Part shown: positions 52,443-61,963 of the stretch, one piece after another | Numbering within the stretch: the first letter of the stretch is position 1 | Layout of the letters: each line of letters opens with the position of its first letter | Source: Sphingobacterium sp. R2 | GTDB lineage: Bacteria > Bacteroidota > Bacteroidia > Sphingobacteriales > Sphingobacteriaceae | Assembly (NCBI RefSeq): GCF_040760075.1 | Contig: NZ_CP142884.1 | Location: 1,984,001 to 2,048,000 of the forward strand | Reading direction: 5' to 3' | DNA: 64,000 bases | Made by a program: the position numbers and the translations under genes | Notes under the pieces: model-generated | Databases searched by the model: none | Seen by the model: the letters and a program-made list of their open reading frames with translations, nothing else | What the model was told of the DNA's origin: nothing

Positions 52443-54725
52443 CTATAAATTTTTAAGATGTGTCTGTACGTCTACGACGGCAATGGTAACCATATTGACG
52501 ATTTCGCGTACAGAGCTATCCAACTGCAAAACGTGGATGGGTTTGTTCATACCCAAAAGAATCGGCCCTACAGCTTCCGCCTCACCAACTTCTTGCAATA
52601 ATTTATAGGCAATATTCCCTGATTCTAGATTAGGGAACACAAGTGTATTTGCTGATTTTCCATTTAAATAGCTGAAAGGGAAGTTTGCTGTCAGCATTTC
52701 GCTATTTAATGCGAAGTTTGCTTGTAAATCACCCTCAGCAATGATATCAGGATATTGATCGTGTAGAATCTGTGCTGCAGCTCTTACTTTTGTAGGCGTT
52801 TTTCCTTCACTTGAACCAAAGTTAGAATACGACAATAGAGCGATACGTGGCTGGATATTCATGCGCTTAACGGCTTTATCCAAAAGCAAGGTAATGTCGG
52901 CCAATTCTTGCGCAGTTGGATCTTCGTTCACCGTTGTATCCCCCATAAAAATGGGTCCTTTTTTGGTTAACATCATATACATTCCTGCGACGCGACTTCC
53001 TGGTTTAGCCCCGATCACGTGCAATGCCGGACGGATCGTATTTGCGTAATTTTTGGTCATACCAGAAATTAAGGTATCAGCTTCGCCAAATTCCACTAAA
53101 GAGGCTCCAAAATAGTTGCGGTCATACATCAGCTTACGGGCATCATATTTCGATATACCGCGACGTTGTCTCTTGATGTACAGGTGCTCGATAAATTTCT
53201 TGGAACGCTCTGTTTCACCATCTACTTCAGCAATGGGATCGATGATTTCGAGGCCATCCAATTCAAAAGCATATTCTTTAATTAGGCGTTCGATTTTATC
53301 TTTTCGGCCCAAAAGAATAGGAACCGCAATGCCCTCTTCTTTGACAATCTGTGCCGCGCGCAGTGTTTTATAATTGTCTGCTTCCGCAAAAACAACACGT
53401 TTAGGATCTCTTTTAGCAGCCATAGTCAAATTGCGCATGATCGCATCGTCCTTACCAAGGCGTTTACGTAGCGCATCGCTGTATTGATCCCAATCTTCTA
53501 TTACGGTCTTTGCTACACCTGATGCGATAGCGGCTTTCGCAACAGCCATAGAAACTTCCGTGATCAAACGTGGATCTGTAGGTTTTGGAATAATATATTC
53601 TTCTGAGAACTTTAAGTTATTGGTATTATAAGCCTGATTAACTTCTTCCGGAACGGGTTGTTTCGCCAAGTCAGCAATCGCACGTACTGCCGCAATTTTC
53701 ATTTCTTCATTGATGGCAGTTGCACGTACGTCCAACGCACCTCGGAAGATATAAGGGAAACCCAATACATTGTTTACTTGGTTAGGATAGTCTGAACGAC
53801 CCGTACCCATGATAATATCGTTACGTGTTGCCATCGCCAAATCGTAAGCAATCTCAGGATTTGGATTTGCCATCGCCAATACAATTGGGTTTGGAGCCAT
53901 CGATAACAACATTTCTGCCGACATGACTTCTGCTGCCGATAGACCGATAAATACATCTGAATCTTTGACAGCGTCTGCCAGGGTATGAATATCGCGATCT
54001 GTTGCATATTGTGCTTTCATACTGTCAAGATTTTCTCTATCCGTACGGATTACACCTTTGCTATCCAGCATCACAATATTTTCTTTGCGAGCACCTACTG
54101 AAATATACATTGCTGTACATGACATTGCAGCTGCTCCAGCGCCATTGACAACGATTTTTACTTTTGAAATATCTTTACCGATAATTTCACAGGCATTGAT
54201 CAATGCTGCACCGGAGATGATTGCCGTACCATGTTGGTCATCGTGCATCACAGGGATGTTCATTTCTTCTTTTAAACGGCGTTCGATTTCAAAACATTCC
54301 GGTGCTTTGATATCTTCCAGGTTGATACCTCCAAAAGTAGGTTCCAATGCTTTGACAATGTTGACAAACTCATCGACATTTTTGGTGTCCACTTCGATGT
54401 CAAATACATCAATGTCGGCAAAAATTTTGAATAATAAACCTTTACCTTCCATGACTGGTTTACCAGCTTGGGCACCGATATCGCCTAAACCCAATACGGC
54501 TGTACCATTACTGATAACGGCAACAAGGTTTCCTTTTGCGGTATATTTATATGCATCTTCTTTGTTCTCAGCAATAGCCAAACATGGCTCCGCTACACCA
54601 GGAGAATATGCTAATGACAAGTCTCTTTGCGAATTTGTTGGTTTGGTCGGAACAACAGCTATTTTACCAGGTCTACCCATAGCGTGGTAATTTAATGCTG
54701 CCTGTTTACGATTAGTGTTACTCAT
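52443..54725 (-). CDS. maeB: NADP-dependent malic enzyme fused to phosphotransacetylase-like domain
   Basis: It decarboxylates malate to pyruvate, making NADPH. The 760-residue size is normal for the MaeB class. Residues 1-425 are the malic enzyme: SLAYSPGVAEPC, catalytic TAKGNLVAV region, VVNGAGAAAMSCTAMY nucleotide fold, and VLAMANPNPEI. Residues 430-760 resemble phosphate acetyltransferase (VVFAEADNYKTLRAAQ, GMTKNYANTIRPALHVIG). In E. coli this part binds acetyl-CoA as an allosteric domain and is not active. It is upstream of ruvA. Confidence 0.95.
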   Translation of the reverse strand: MSNTNRKQAALNYHAMGRPGKIAVVPTKPTNSQRDLSLAYSPGVAEPCLAIAENKEDAYKYTAKGNLVAVISNGTAVLGLGDIGAQAGKPVMEGKGLLFKIFADIDVFDIEVDTKNVDEFVNIVKALEPTFGGINLEDIKAPECFEIERRLKEEMNIPVMHDDQHGTAIISGAALINACEIIGKDISKVKIVVNGAGAAAMSCTAMYISVGARKENIVMLDSKGVIRTDRENLDSMKAQYATDRDIHTLADAVKDSDVFIGLSAAEVMSAEMLLSMAPNPIVLAMANPNPEIAYDLAMATRNDIIMGTGRSDYPNQVNNVLGFPYIFRGALDVRATAINEEMKIAAVRAIADLAKQPVPEEVNQAYNTNNLKFSEEYIIPKPTDPRLITEVSMAVAKAAIASGVAKTVIEDWDQYSDALRKRLGKDDAIMRNLTMAAKRDPKRVVFAEADNYKTLRAAQIVKEEGIAVPILLGRKDKIERLIKEYAFELDGLEIIDPIAEVDGETERSKKFIEHLYIKRQRRGISKYDARKLMYDRNYFGASLVEFGEADTLISGMTKNYANTIRPALHVIGAKPGSRVAGMYMMLTKKGPIFMGDTTVNEDPTAQELADITLLLDKAVKRMNIQPRIALLSYSNFGSSEGKTPTKVRAAAQILHDQYPDIIAEGDLQANFALNSEMLTANFPFSYLNGKSANTLVFPNLESGNIAYKLLQEVGEAEAVGPILLGMNKPIHVLQLDSSVREIVNMVTIAVVDVQTHLKNL

Positions 54726-54818
54726 TACGATTTTATTAATTTAAGGCTACAAATCTATCATTCTTTTTGATAATTGAAAATTTTTACCAATATCTTATTA
54801 TTATTAGACAATAATATG

Positions 54819-56243
54819 TTACTTCAGGACATCCAGTAATTTAAACATCTGCTGCCGCATAATAGAAGCCGGTCCTGAATAGTTGTTGACCAGCAAAGTA
54901 TACGTAAACGACTGTCCTGATTTATTGGTATGCACACCTGTATAACCAAGTACGCCGCCAATTGTTCCGCTTTTCATCTTCATATTGTTATAGGTGGGAA
55001 GACTTTCGTAGAAAGCGGGGTACCAGTTTTGTTTTTGTGCATATTGCATAATCTTATTCATGGCAGCTGTGGTCACCCTATTTTGAGGTGATAAACCAGA
55101 GCCATCCATGCTATTAAGTTCACTGGATTTTATGCCTAGTTTGGCATTCCAATATTTCTGTATATAATAGGCGCCATCGTCGGTGCCTGTTTTACCCGCT
55201 GTTGTATAAGCGATGGCTTTCAAAAGGGCTTCTCCATAGAGGTTAATGCTCTTTTGGTTAAACCAGTAGACAATTTTGTCTAAGGTTGGGGAAAGGTGGA
55301 TATCCAGGGTTTGTTTTTTTGAAACATCGACCGAATCCATCTTTGTCCCGGTGGCAGGTAGCTCGCTGGCAGAAATACCGTTATTGTTTAAGACTTCGTT
55401 TAATTGATAAGCGAGATCATAGGCCGGATCGGGCGAAGAGAGCTCAATTGTTTTCTTGAGATCCTGTCCGTACGAACCACGGACAAATATCTTGGTCGAA
55501 TAAGGGGCAGCATAGGCGTATACATTGTCTCCACTTCCTGCTTTACCCGTAGTTGTTTCGTTGATAATTTCCAGGTAGGGAACATGAGCGGTATAGCTCA
55601 GGATCTCCGCTTTGGCGCCAACCTTATTGCTTGGACTGAAATTTACGCCAAAGGCGTTCTCACACCAATTGAGTGACGAAATTCCCGCACCGTAATAGTT
55701 CCCCATATCGGTCCAGATCCACCCGCCCGGAAGCTGGTTCCCATTATAAAGCCTGTCATCGGCGATGATGGCGCCATGAATACTTTTGATACCGGCATTT
55801 TGGATTGCTGCGAGCCACTTGTTCAGTATCGTTGTTGCTTGAGTCTCTGGATAGCGGGCGCTGCCAAGTGTGGGGTCACCCGTGCCTGTCACAATAATAT
55901 TTCCGTTTAACACACCATTTTCGTCGATTTCACCGGTATAATACAGGGTTGTTTTGAACTGAAAATTCTTGCCCAGGAAGTCCAATGCCGTTGCCGAAGT
56001 GATTACCTTCATGGTGGAGGCGGTCGCCAGTCCGATATTTTCATTTGCTGCGAATAGCGTTTGTCCTGTTTTTCCATCGAAAACGATCAATGAGCTCAAA
56101 CCATTCTTGAGGCTTTCCTGATTTTGAAACTGTGTAAAAGCATCTTGGATTTTACTGCGAAGATCCTGTGCAAATAGTGGAGTGGTAACGGTCGTTAACG
56201 CGTAAGTGGAAAAAGCTATCGTACTTAGCACAAATTGGTTCAT
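54819..56243 (-). CDS. dacB: D-alanyl-D-alanine carboxypeptidase/endopeptidase (PBP4 family)
   Basis: A class C low-molecular-weight penicillin-binding protein that trims or cuts peptidoglycan cross-links. It is 474 residues with a signal peptide (FVLSTIAFSTYALTTVTTPLFAQ). The active-site motif S77-T-M-K80 lies in LATASTMKVITSA. SLN (GAGISSLNWCEN) and K-S-G-T (MKMKSGTIGGVLG) are the other two motifs. The large insert between motifs one and two is typical of PBP4. A single-gene unit. Confidence 0.93.
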   Translation of the reverse strand: MNQFVLSTIAFSTYALTTVTTPLFAQDLRSKIQDAFTQFQNQESLKNGLSSLIVFDGKTGQTLFAANENIGLATASTMKVITSATALDFLGKNFQFKTTLYYTGEIDENGVLNGNIIVTGTGDPTLGSARYPETQATTILNKWLAAIQNAGIKSIHGAIIADDRLYNGNQLPGGWIWTDMGNYYGAGISSLNWCENAFGVNFSPSNKVGAKAEILSYTAHVPYLEIINETTTGKAGSGDNVYAYAAPYSTKIFVRGSYGQDLKKTIELSSPDPAYDLAYQLNEVLNNNGISASELPATGTKMDSVDVSKKQTLDIHLSPTLDKIVYWFNQKSINLYGEALLKAIAYTTAGKTGTDDGAYYIQKYWNAKLGIKSSELNSMDGSGLSPQNRVTTAAMNKIMQYAQKQNWYPAFYESLPTYNNMKMKSGTIGGVLGYTGVHTNKSGQSFTYTLLVNNYSGPASIMRQQMFKLLDVLK

Positions 56244-56480
56244 ATATCCTATTTTTTATTGTCCTATGGTATATTTTCATATCCTGAATTACATGCGACC
56301 AAACACGGCTATCTACATTCGTGCAGGCAATCATGGATATTTCGTCGGATGTATCATGATGACTTGAACACTGCCTTATTTTTAGGGGAAAGCGTTCGCT
56401 GTATTCGTTTGTTTTATTTGGCTTAAAGTTAGGCATTCGCCCCTAAAAAATCCTAACTTGCATAAAATTGTATAAACGAC

Positions 56481-58256
56481 ATGAAGCATATCGAAAAATT
56501 AGCTGCTATTCGTGAGGCGATGAAGGTTCAAGGAATCGACGGCTATATTATCCCGTCATCAGACCCTCATATTAGTGAATATTTACCAGAACGTTACAAA
56601 TGTATTGCTTGGGCATCCGGATTTACAGGTTCCGCAGGCACTTTGGCTATCACGCAGGATTTTGCGGGACTTTGGACCGATTCTCGCTATTTTGTTCAAG
56701 CGGCAGAGCAGTTGGCAGGAACAGGTTTTGAACTGGTGAAATTGAAAGCACAGGGAGCCGCAGAATACGCGGATTGGTTGGGAGAGCAGCTGGGTGCTGG
56801 CGCTAAAGTTGCTTTTGACGGCAATCTCGCTTCTTTATTGGTGGCCCAATCTGTTCAGCATACTTTGGAGCCTTTGGAGATTACAGTAGATGGTCATGTT
56901 GATCTGCTGTCTTCCTTATGGGAAGGACGTCCAGCGCTGCCTAAGGCACAGGCCTACCTGCTGGATGAAAATATTACGGGACAATCAACGGTTTCTAAAA
57001 TTGAAGCTGTCCGTGCCGAAATGAAAAAGAATAGAACGGCGGCGCATCTCATTTCATCTTTGGACGACCTGGCCTGGTTATTAAACATCCGTGGTCAGGA
57101 TGTGCCCTGTAACCCTGTTGTTTTGGGCTTTGTAATGATTACAACCGAAGATAGTACACTTTATATCGAACCATCGAAACTAAGCGCTGAGGCGACGGAG
57201 CAACTGAAAACGTGTGGAGTGCAAGTGGCGCCCTATGAAGATGTTTTTAAAGCGATTTCAGCATTGGATGTGGCGTCAATTCTTATTGATCCCAAACGTA
57301 CCTGTTTTGCCGTCTTTGACAGCATACCTAAACAGGTTAAAATTGTTGAAAAAACAAACCCTTCGACGAGTTTAAAAGCTATTAAGAATACAATTGAAAT
57401 TGAAAATAATCGCCATACGTTTGTAAAAGACGGCGTAGCGTTGACGCGTTTCTTTAAGTGGCTGGAAGAAAATGTTTCTTCCGGTGAACTTTCCGAATTA
57501 TCTATCGCAGATAAATTGCGCGAGTTGCGCGAGCGTCAAGAGGGCTTTGTTGACGTCTCCTTTACCACAATTGCCGGATATTTGGACCATGGTGCCTTAC
57601 CGCACTATTCGGCAAATGAAAAATCAAACTATATGTTAGAGCCTAAGGGGTTGCTATTGGTAGATTCTGGAGGGCAATATCAAACGGGCACAACAGATAT
57701 TACACGTGTAGTATCCCTCGGTGCTGCGACCCAAGAGGAAAAGGAGGATTATACATTGGTGCTCAAAGGAACGATAGAAGGCTCTCAGGCCATTTTTCCG
57801 ACTGGAACGCGCGGCTATCAGATCGATGCGATAACGCGTCGTCCATTGTGGGAAACATTACGCAATTATGGGCATGGTACCGGACATGGGGTAGGCTTTT
57901 TTCTGAATGTGCATGAAGGGCCACAGGTGTTTAACCCGGCGGCAATCGATGTTGCGGTTGAACCTGGCATGATTACTTCAATAGAGCCTGGATTGTACCG
58001 TGTAGGAAAACATGGGATCCGTATTGAGAACTTAGTGTTGACCCGTAAAGCAGGTTCTTCTGAATTTGGCGATTTTCTAGATTTTGAGACATTAACAATA
58101 TGTTATATCGCAACTGATTTGATCGAGAAATCCCTATTGGATAAGAAACATATTGCCTGGTTGAATAATTATAATCAATGGGTTTACGATCAATTGTCGA
58201 CGCATCTTAATGCGGAGGAAAAGAACTGGTTGGCAGATAAGTGCCAAGCAATTTAA
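56481..58256 (+). CDS. pepP: Xaa-Pro aminopeptidase (M24B)
   Basis: A two-metal peptidase that removes the residue before a proline. It is 591 residues long, the three-domain size like the eukaryotic XPNPEP1 type. Two creatinase-like domains (about 1-300) come before the pita-bread catalytic domain (about 310-530). Metal ligands are Asp in LLLVDSGGQY and TGTTDITRV, His in GHGTGHGVGFF, Glu in TSIEPGLYR and GIRIENLV. There is no signal peptide, so it is cytoplasmic. It complements the prolyl oligopeptidase at 16 kb in handling proline peptides. Confidence 0.94.
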   Translation: MKHIEKLAAIREAMKVQGIDGYIIPSSDPHISEYLPERYKCIAWASGFTGSAGTLAITQDFAGLWTDSRYFVQAAEQLAGTGFELVKLKAQGAAEYADWLGEQLGAGAKVAFDGNLASLLVAQSVQHTLEPLEITVDGHVDLLSSLWEGRPALPKAQAYLLDENITGQSTVSKIEAVRAEMKKNRTAAHLISSLDDLAWLLNIRGQDVPCNPVVLGFVMITTEDSTLYIEPSKLSAEATEQLKTCGVQVAPYEDVFKAISALDVASILIDPKRTCFAVFDSIPKQVKIVEKTNPSTSLKAIKNTIEIENNRHTFVKDGVALTRFFKWLEENVSSGELSELSIADKLRELRERQEGFVDVSFTTIAGYLDHGALPHYSANEKSNYMLEPKGLLLVDSGGQYQTGTTDITRVVSLGAATQEEKEDYTLVLKGTIEGSQAIFPTGTRGYQIDAITRRPLWETLRNYGHGTGHGVGFFLNVHEGPQVFNPAAIDVAVEPGMITSIEPGLYRVGKHGIRIENLVLTRKAGSSEFGDFLDFETLTICYIATDLIEKSLLDKKHIAWLNNYNQWVYDQLSTHLNAEEKNWLADKCQAI

Positions 58257-58359
58257 TCCCCATAAACTGAAGATTAAACCGCAAAGGCTTTCAAAGTCGC
58301 TGTTCTAAGCATGCGATCCGCGGCAAGGCGGCCATTCAAATTGATGAACTATAGAAATG

Positions 58360-58394
58360 AAACCCCTCGGTATAAACACCGAGGGGTTTTGCGT
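58360..58394. terminator. terminator between convergent pepP and the phosphatase gene
   Basis: A perfect 12-bp stem (58360-58371 with 58378-58389) with loop ATAAAC, with T and A runs on the two sides. It can stop transcription from both directions. Confidence 0.85.
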
Positions 58395-58415
58395 TGTATG
58401 AAGGCTTCAAATCGA

Positions 58416-60269
58416 TTATTTCAACCGATACGCTTGAATAATCTTTTTAAAAACTGCTGTATTGTTGTAGATACCAATAAAATGCTGTGCGCCGGGACCA
58501 TAAGCAAAGACAGGTACCATAATGTTGGTGTGGTCATCGCTGCTGAAATTTCCTCTTATCGTTCCTTTTTTATAATTGGCATCCAATAGGGAAAGTCCGC
58601 CAGTTTCGTGATCTGCAGTGACAATAACGAGTGTTTCGCCATCTTGGTCCGCAAATTTTAGGGCTTCCCCGACAAGCCGATCAAAGTCATGCTGTTCGGT
58701 AACAACATAGGGGAGATCGTTGGCATGAGCTCCATAGTCAATTTGTGCACCCTCGGCCATGATAAAGAAGCCATTGTCATTTTTAGACAAAAGCTCAATC
58801 GTTTTTGAGAGCGAAGTTTTTAACATTTCTCCCCGGCCATCGAGTATTCTTCTTGTCGCAGAATCCGCCAAGAGCACCAGCTGTTTGCCCGATGTCGCTT
58901 TTTCGAAATCATCTAAATTTTGCTGAAGCTGATAACCTTTTTCAATCAGTTGCTGCATTAATGTATTATCCTTGTTTTTAACAAAGCTTTCGCGACGCGA
59001 ACCCACTAAAATATCCACATGGCTATTTTTAAAATCTGCTGCAATTTCCTCCGACATAGTCCGGTCGATCTGATGAGCATAAAATGCCGCAGGGGTGGCA
59101 TCGGTAATATCCCCGACACTGATGATGCCACTTTTGATCCCATGATGAGCCAGTGTATCTGGAATCGAACTGATGGGTTTACCATTGGCATCCACACCGA
59201 TGTACCTGTTATTGGTTTTATGTCCAGTAGCCAAGGCAGTCCCTCCTGCAGCAGAGTCGGTAAAATCCGAATTGGATGCTTCGGTGCGTGAAAGACCAAT
59301 ATGTTTCATGTTGATAATATTGGACTGACCAAAATTTGCACTTAAACCCGCCTGTATCTGGGCTAAGCCCATGCCATCACCAATGAGTAAAATAACATTT
59401 TTGACCTTGCTCGTGGCGCCATCGTTTTTATAGGTTGGCTGATAGGGAACGTAGGCCTTTGGATTTGCATATTCGACTTTAGCGCTGTTTAAATAGAAAT
59501 TCTTAAGCGCAGTAGGATGGTCTGTATTGATCCAATCTACCCCCATGTGACCAAGTTCTTTCCAACTATTGGGGCTGTCTTTGGTTGCCCAGAAACGAAA
59601 GGGCTTGCCCAATTTATGCGCCTTGTCTATCACAGATTTCATCTTTTCAAGGTCGGGTGGAGTAGGGGTCCCTTTGCCATTCCAGACTGAATACTGTTTA
59701 ATATCCTGACTGATCATGCCAATATGTTTGAGCTGTGCCGGCGTATAGTCTTTTTCCGGCCGGCCATCAAAATAAATCATTGATGGATAATTGTCGAACT
59801 TTTCGGGCGGTGGGATTTCACCGCTGACGACAATTTTAATGGCGGAAGGATTTTTCTGCTGGTCGAATATAGATTCGTTGCCCTTCAAATCGGCCAACAA
59901 TTTAGACAGTACCTGTTCGTAATTTTCCTTGATATCAATCACGAGCTGCAAGGTTTGCTCAGGTTTGGCATAAGGTTTATTCCCGTTCTCCTTAAAGAAA
60001 GCAATTAAAGGGTCAATGTAAAGTTTTTTTAACGTTTTCCCTGGTTTGATCTCACTGCTTTCATGGGCAACGTAAAGCTCTCCATTGCGATAGAAGACGT
60101 CCGCTTCGATAGAGCCCATTCCAGCATAATAAGCCTCCAACAGCGGGATTTGCTGTTTGTAATCATTATGACTATGTCCGGCATTGGCAGTCAGTTTCTG
60201 TTGTGCAGAAACCGACTGAATGCTTAGGCCTGCAAATAGCAGCCACATTAATTTATTGTTTTTTACCAT
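58416..60269 (-). CDS. exported glycerophosphodiesterase-like / alkaline phosphatase fusion
   Basis: Two phosphate-releasing domains lie in 617 residues behind a signal peptide (LMWLLFAGLSIQSVSAQ). Residues 28-265 resemble the PLC-like/GDPD TIM barrel (GHSHNDY at 31-37, GSIEADVFYRNGELYVAHE, NTDHP). Residues 285-617 are an alkaline phosphatase: metal Asp298 in IGDGMG, phosphorylated Ser339 in FTDSAAGGTALATGH, DITDATPAAFYAHQ, EGAQIDYGAHAND and TADHETGG. The start overlaps the susD stop by 7 bases (ATGGTAA), so it is coupled to it. A phosphodiester could thus be cut to a monoester and then to free phosphate (inference). Confidence 0.88.
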   Translation of the reverse strand: MVKNNKLMWLLFAGLSIQSVSAQQKLTANAGHSHNDYKQQIPLLEAYYAGMGSIEADVFYRNGELYVAHESSEIKPGKTLKKLYIDPLIAFFKENGNKPYAKPEQTLQLVIDIKENYEQVLSKLLADLKGNESIFDQQKNPSAIKIVVSGEIPPPEKFDNYPSMIYFDGRPEKDYTPAQLKHIGMISQDIKQYSVWNGKGTPTPPDLEKMKSVIDKAHKLGKPFRFWATKDSPNSWKELGHMGVDWINTDHPTALKNFYLNSAKVEYANPKAYVPYQPTYKNDGATSKVKNVILLIGDGMGLAQIQAGLSANFGQSNIINMKHIGLSRTEASNSDFTDSAAGGTALATGHKTNNRYIGVDANGKPISSIPDTLAHHGIKSGIISVGDITDATPAAFYAHQIDRTMSEEIAADFKNSHVDILVGSRRESFVKNKDNTLMQQLIEKGYQLQQNLDDFEKATSGKQLVLLADSATRRILDGRGEMLKTSLSKTIELLSKNDNGFFIMAEGAQIDYGAHANDLPYVVTEQHDFDRLVGEALKFADQDGETLVIVTADHETGGLSLLDANYKKGTIRGNFSSDDHTNIMVPVFAYGPGAQHFIGIYNNTAVFKKIIQAYRLK

Positions 60270-61783
60270 CCTGGGTTTTGTTTAATGACACCGGAACTGT
60301 TGTCGATCTCGCGTTGTGGAACAGCCCACACGTCATGTACTTGCGGATTGAAATTTCTAGCTGGCCAAATGACCGTACCATCGAAATCGTGTAGAGGTTT
60401 AGCATAGGTAGCTTGTGCATCACCCCATCTGACCAAATCGCGGTGACGGTCTGCCCATTCCCCAGCAAGCTCATTGCGGCGCTCACGTTTTAAATCTACA
60501 AGCGTCATTCCGCTTTTTGCCAACAAGCCCGCTCTCTTGCGGATTTTATTTAATTCAGTATCGCCAGCACCGGAGCCATTTAAATTAATGGCGGCTTCAG
60601 CCTTGATCAATAGTACTTCGGCATAGCGCATCAATGGAACATTTAGATCTGTAGTGCCATTATCTCCATTTGGATTGACATGTGTTGGAATAGGGTCTTT
60701 ATAAGAAAACGGCTCCATGTATTTCTTGAATTGGTAATTGGATGTAGCGCCGCCGTCTTTTGTGAAAGTGCGTTCATTGCCGAAAAACTGAAATTTGTCC
60801 CCAGGTTTCAAGATTGTTGCTTCACGGCGTAGATCGCCAGATTCAAAAGAATCGTACAGTTCTTTTGTCGGTAGATAATAGCCCCAGCCATTGTAGATTC
60901 CCCAGGCCTTGTTGGTGAGCATAACTCCAGGAAGCTTACTTCCCCATCCAGTACCGCCACCATTTGGCGTACAGACCACCGACCAGATATATTCTTTGGA
61001 CCAGTTGTTGGCCGCTTTAAACACATCGACAAAATTAGGCAGTAAATCATGTTTGCCCGAATTGATCACCATATCTGCATATTTGGCCGCATTGGTATAG
61101 TCCTTTTTGTACAGGTATACTTTTGATAAATAGGCCCATGCCGCAGTTTTGTGCGCTTTACCGTAATCTGAGGCATTCATGTCTGAGAAATAGGGAAGGT
61201 TGTCGGCCGCTTTTAATAGTAGTGAAATGATGTAATCGTAATTTTCGTTAACGCTATTGGCTCTGGCTACCGGAACAGAAGCATCTGTTTCAGGTGTAAC
61301 AATAGGCACCCCCGCCTTGTCGTTCCCATAGTTTGCCGCCAATTGAAAATAAACCAGACCTGCATTGAAATAGGCATCGCCAATGATCTGTTTTTTTCGC
61401 GCTTCATCCATGCTTATAGTGGGAACATGGATAATAATATCGTTGGCCCTTTTTATAATCGCATAGCGCATGCTCCATTGCGATTCGGTATAACCACCAC
61501 CGATGTAATTGCGGTTGAAATTTTTGATATTGTCGGCTTCCGGTTTGTTACGTCCTGTTACCATGTCGTCACTGGCGTTAATAAACCAAAACATTCCGCG
61601 GCCGTAATAATCCTCTTCATTGTATTTTTGATACATACCAGCCTCCGCTTTGATGGCATCCTGTTCGGTTTTCCAAAAATTCTGCGCGGAAGGAGAGCCC
61701 TCAGGCGTTATATCCAACTGTTTTTCGCACGATGCAAAAAGTGCTACTGCTGCTATTGCAAGGTATTTAATATTCGTTTTCAT
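60263..61783 (-). CDS. SusD/RagB-family surface nutrient-binding lipoprotein
   Basis: A 506-residue lipoprotein (AAVALFASCEKQLD, Cys19) that caps a SusC channel and captures nutrients. SusD marks are the N-terminal LDITPEGSPSAQNFWKTEQDA, TPR-like helices in the first half, LMRYAEVLLIKAEAAIN and the C-terminal LVDLKRERRNELAGEWADRHRDL (written here in part), followed by NPGW. It lies between SusC (180 bases upstream) and the phosphodiesterase/phosphatase gene, with which it overlaps. The ligand is not predictable from SusD alone. Confidence 0.95.
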   Translation of the reverse strand: MKTNIKYLAIAAVALFASCEKQLDITPEGSPSAQNFWKTEQDAIKAEAGMYQKYNEEDYYGRGMFWFINASDDMVTGRNKPEADNIKNFNRNYIGGGYTESQWSMRYAIIKRANDIIIHVPTISMDEARKKQIIGDAYFNAGLVYFQLAANYGNDKAGVPIVTPETDASVPVARANSVNENYDYIISLLLKAADNLPYFSDMNASDYGKAHKTAAWAYLSKVYLYKKDYTNAAKYADMVINSGKHDLLPNFVDVFKAANNWSKEYIWSVVCTPNGGGTGWGSKLPGVMLTNKAWGIYNGWGYYLPTKELYDSFESGDLRREATILKPGDKFQFFGNERTFTKDGGATSNYQFKKYMEPFSYKDPIPTHVNPNGDNGTTDLNVPLMRYAEVLLIKAEAAINLNGSGAGDTELNKIRKRAGLLAKSGMTLVDLKRERRNELAGEWADRHRDLVRWGDAQATYAKPLHDFDGTVIWPARNFNPQVHDVWAVPQREIDNSSGVIKQNPGW

Positions 61784-61963
61784 CGTTTTATTTTTTTAAT
61801 GACTGATAAAACCTGCGTAAAATCGTCCGTCTGTGAATGACAACTATTATTTTTCGGTTTCATCCTTTTTATTTTTCTCGTTTTAATAATCGATAAGATC
61901 TTAAACTCAATAATACTTGAATGAGGTCACCTTCGTTTAGATCCCATTGGCATTCTGCTAAGA

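Noticed and set aside
54058..54690. 210-codon plus-strand frame opposite maeB
   Set aside because: It lies wholly antisense to the malic enzyme domain. The long frame is a by-product of maeB codon use.
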